From: Leptospira sp. WS58.C1
GTDB taxonomy: Bacteria > Spirochaetota > Leptospiria > Leptospirales > Leptospiraceae
Length of the DNA: 64,000 nt
Direction: 5' to 3'
NCBI RefSeq assembly: GCF_040833995.1
Contig: NZ_CP162138.1
Coordinates: forward strand, 186,001-250,000
The notes beneath the pieces are model-generated. The model was not told the DNA's origin. It ran no database searches and was given only the letters and a program-made list of their open reading frames with translations. Shown here one piece after another: positions 63,094 through 64,000 of this stretch. The stretch's first letter is position 1. Each line of letters begins with the position of its first letter. The translations under genes were made by a program, and so were the position numbers.

Positions 63094-63427
63094 ACACTGG
63101 CTTGCCCTTTCGCCTTGGTCTTCGTCTTGTAGAAAAGAGTTTTTCTCTTTCGAATATAGGCATGGTATTATATACTATACCTAGTATTTCCTTAATGGGT
63201 TTAACAAATACAGATTTGGAATTAAATAAATATACTCGAGCCTTACCTACTATTTTTGAAGTCAGTATACCAGATTCTTCAAAGCGAAGAAGTTGATTCT
63301 TAATAGGAGTTACAGCAACATTATAATCCGTTGCTATCGCAGCAGCATGAATTTCTGAATAATGAAATATGTGCAATAGTACCCTACCGGCGGTTTTATT
63401 GCCGAAAACTCCTTCCAATATATCCAT
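63080..63427 (-). CDS. Winged-helix regulator, AbiEi-like partner
   Basis: 115 aa: ILEGVFGNKTAGRVLLHIFH, YSEIHAAAIATDYNVAVTPI, KNQLLRFEESGILTSKIVGK, ARVYLFN. MarR/ArsR-like winged helix with a basic tail (RRRPRRKGK). Upstream 25-bp palindrome suggests autoregulation. Confidence 0.8.
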   Translation of the reverse strand: MDILEGVFGNKTAGRVLLHIFHYSEIHAAAIATDYNVAVTPIKNQLLRFEESGILTSKIVGKARVYLFNSKSVFVKPIKEILGIVYNTMPIFEREKLFSTRRRPRRKGKPVYAKS

Positions 63428-63476
63428 GAAGAGAGTTTTAAATAAGAACTTATATCAATCAACTACTTTTTAGTTT

Positions 63477-63501
63477 ATATGGACTAATATTTAGTCCATA
63501 T
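63477..63501. promoter_or_regulatory. 25-bp palindromic operator
   Basis: ATATGGACTAA-TAT-TTAGTCCATAT is a perfect 11-bp inverted repeat 50 bp upstream of the wHTH gene. Confidence 0.6.
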
Positions 63502-63553
63502 CATTTTCCATTATCAGTATTCAAATACAAAAAGATTCAAGGCTGGAATGTCC

Positions 63554-63708
63554 GGCTAACGACCAAGGTGTTCCGACGTTTCGCGAGTGCGCAAGCACTT
63601 GGCACGAGGCTTGCCCAGCAAGACGAGTGACAAAGCGAAATGTGGCGTAGCCCGAGCGAGAGTTGCGTAAGCAAGCTCGAAGCGGAGCGGAAGCACCGAC
63701 AGTTAGTC
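63554..63708 (-). repeat. attC-like site 33 (class A)
   Basis: 155 bp. Cores GGCTAAC / GTTAGTC. Its cassette continues beyond the window. Apical hairpin AGTGCGCAAGCACTT. Confidence 0.85.
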
Positions 63709-63719
63709 GCTGTGCTTGA

Positions 63720-64000
63720 TTAGCTGGCTTGAAGTTCTTGAAACTTTTTGATCGTTTTTAATTCATTTTTAAGCTCATACTGTTTAATTTCTAAATCATA
63801 ATGAGCTTGTATTGATAGCCAGAATTCGGGCGAATTTCCAAAAAAACGAGAAAATCTTAGCGCAGTATCAGCAGTAATAGAACGACGACCATGAATTATT
63901 TCACTTATACGTTTTTGATCAATATGAGTAGCCTGAGCTAATTTATAAGCTGTAATTTCCATTGGTTTCAGAAAATCTTCTATTAAGATTTCACCAGGGT
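63720..64000 (-). CDS. higA: HigA-type antitoxin, 5' end outside the window
   Basis: The visible ~93 residues read PGEILIEDFLKPMEITAYKL, AQATHIDQKRISEIIHGRRS, ITADTALRFSRFFGNSPEFW, LSIQAHYDLEIK. The HPGE start region runs to the edge, so the gene begins just past 64000, presumably after a higB toxin. The stop is 11 bp from site 33. Confidence 0.9.
   Translation of the reverse strand, partial: PGEILIEDFLKPMEITAYKLAQATHIDQKRISEIIHGRRSITADTALRFSRFFGNSPEFWLSIQAHYDLEIKQYELKNELKTIKKFQELQAS

Noticed and set aside
34193..63708. The regular repeats could be a CRISPR array.
   Set aside because: Repeats are 140-171 bp, variable and structured, and the spacers are 250-1800 bp with genes. No cas genes are present.
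34193..63708. The repeats could be insertion sequences, MITEs or REP elements.
   Set aside because: There are no transposase genes or target duplications. The outermost bases vary from copy to copy and pair with the neighbouring copy across the gene, which fits cassette ends and not element ends.
34193..63708. The attC-like hairpins could simply be transcription terminators of the cassette genes.
   Set aside because: They may also stop transcription, but there is no T-run after the stems, and the paired cassette ends are not explained by termination.

Overview
The window looks like a chromosomal segment of a Leptospira-like spirochaete. This is inferred from the mix of gene types: many lipoproteins with relaxed spirochaetal lipoboxes, a RecBCD operon, a 7TMR-DISM diguanylate cyclase, a HAMP/class III adenylate cyclase and low to moderate GC. 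No rRNA or tRNA was seen, so the genus is inferred and not proven.

Positions 1 to about 30,700 are mostly ordinary chromosome. They hold a STAS/zinc-ribbon protein, a lipoprotein, a large adenylate cyclase, the recC-recB-recD operon (minus strand, with its terminator inside the 3' end of the convergent cyclase gene), a Cys-rich repeat protein, a polysaccharide deacetylase, a diguanylate cyclase, an acyl-CoA ligase, DoxX, an LpxH-like phosphoesterase, an FMN glutamate-synthase-like protein, a YIP1-like membrane protein and an FAD oxidoreductase. From 26 to 30.7 kb come small accessory genes (XRE regulator, lipoprotein, DoxX, DUF1801 twice, YjbR, a frameshifted SRPBCC gene, an RRM protein).

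From about 31.1 kb to the right edge lies a very large integron-like gene-cassette array that runs off the window. I count 33 full copies of a 140-171 bp structured repeat (attC-like), plus several truncated ones. They separate 1-2 gene cassettes, nearly all read on the minus strand with the repeat just after the stop codon. Each repeat starts with a GNNTAAC core and ends with a GTTANNC core. The two outer cores of one repeat usually differ, but the right core of repeat n is the reverse complement of the left core of repeat n+1 in almost every interval. This is the signature of integron cassettes cut at G^TT. The matching runs beyond the 7-bp core to about 15-24 bp, with a nearly fixed difference at one position (G in the right arm, T in the left arm). 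That difference is a G-T wobble when the + strand folds, and the + strand is the cassette bottom strand, the strand integron integrases use. The two L-box stems fall into two sequence classes, each with a one-base extrahelical bulge and covarying partner bases.

The cassettes are dominated by toxin-antitoxin pairs: Doc/AbrB, two VapBC, three other PIN toxins with AbrB or RHH antitoxins, MazEF, BrnTA (three loci, one with a nonsense codon), several HigBA/RelE types, a GNAT toxin with a tiny partner, and a wHTH/nucleotidyltransferase pair resembling AbiE. The rest encode lipoproteins, DUF4238 proteins, a HEPN-like protein, VOC and AraC proteins. Three cassettes carry no evident gene. A complete tyrosine recombinase (52681-53568, + strand) sits inside the array as a cassette with matched arms of its own. 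It lacks the extra domain typical of IntI, so it is either a divergent integrase travelling as cargo or the enzyme that drives this system. The left end of the array (31.1-34.2 kb) is decayed, with collapsed repeats of 27 and 48 bp.
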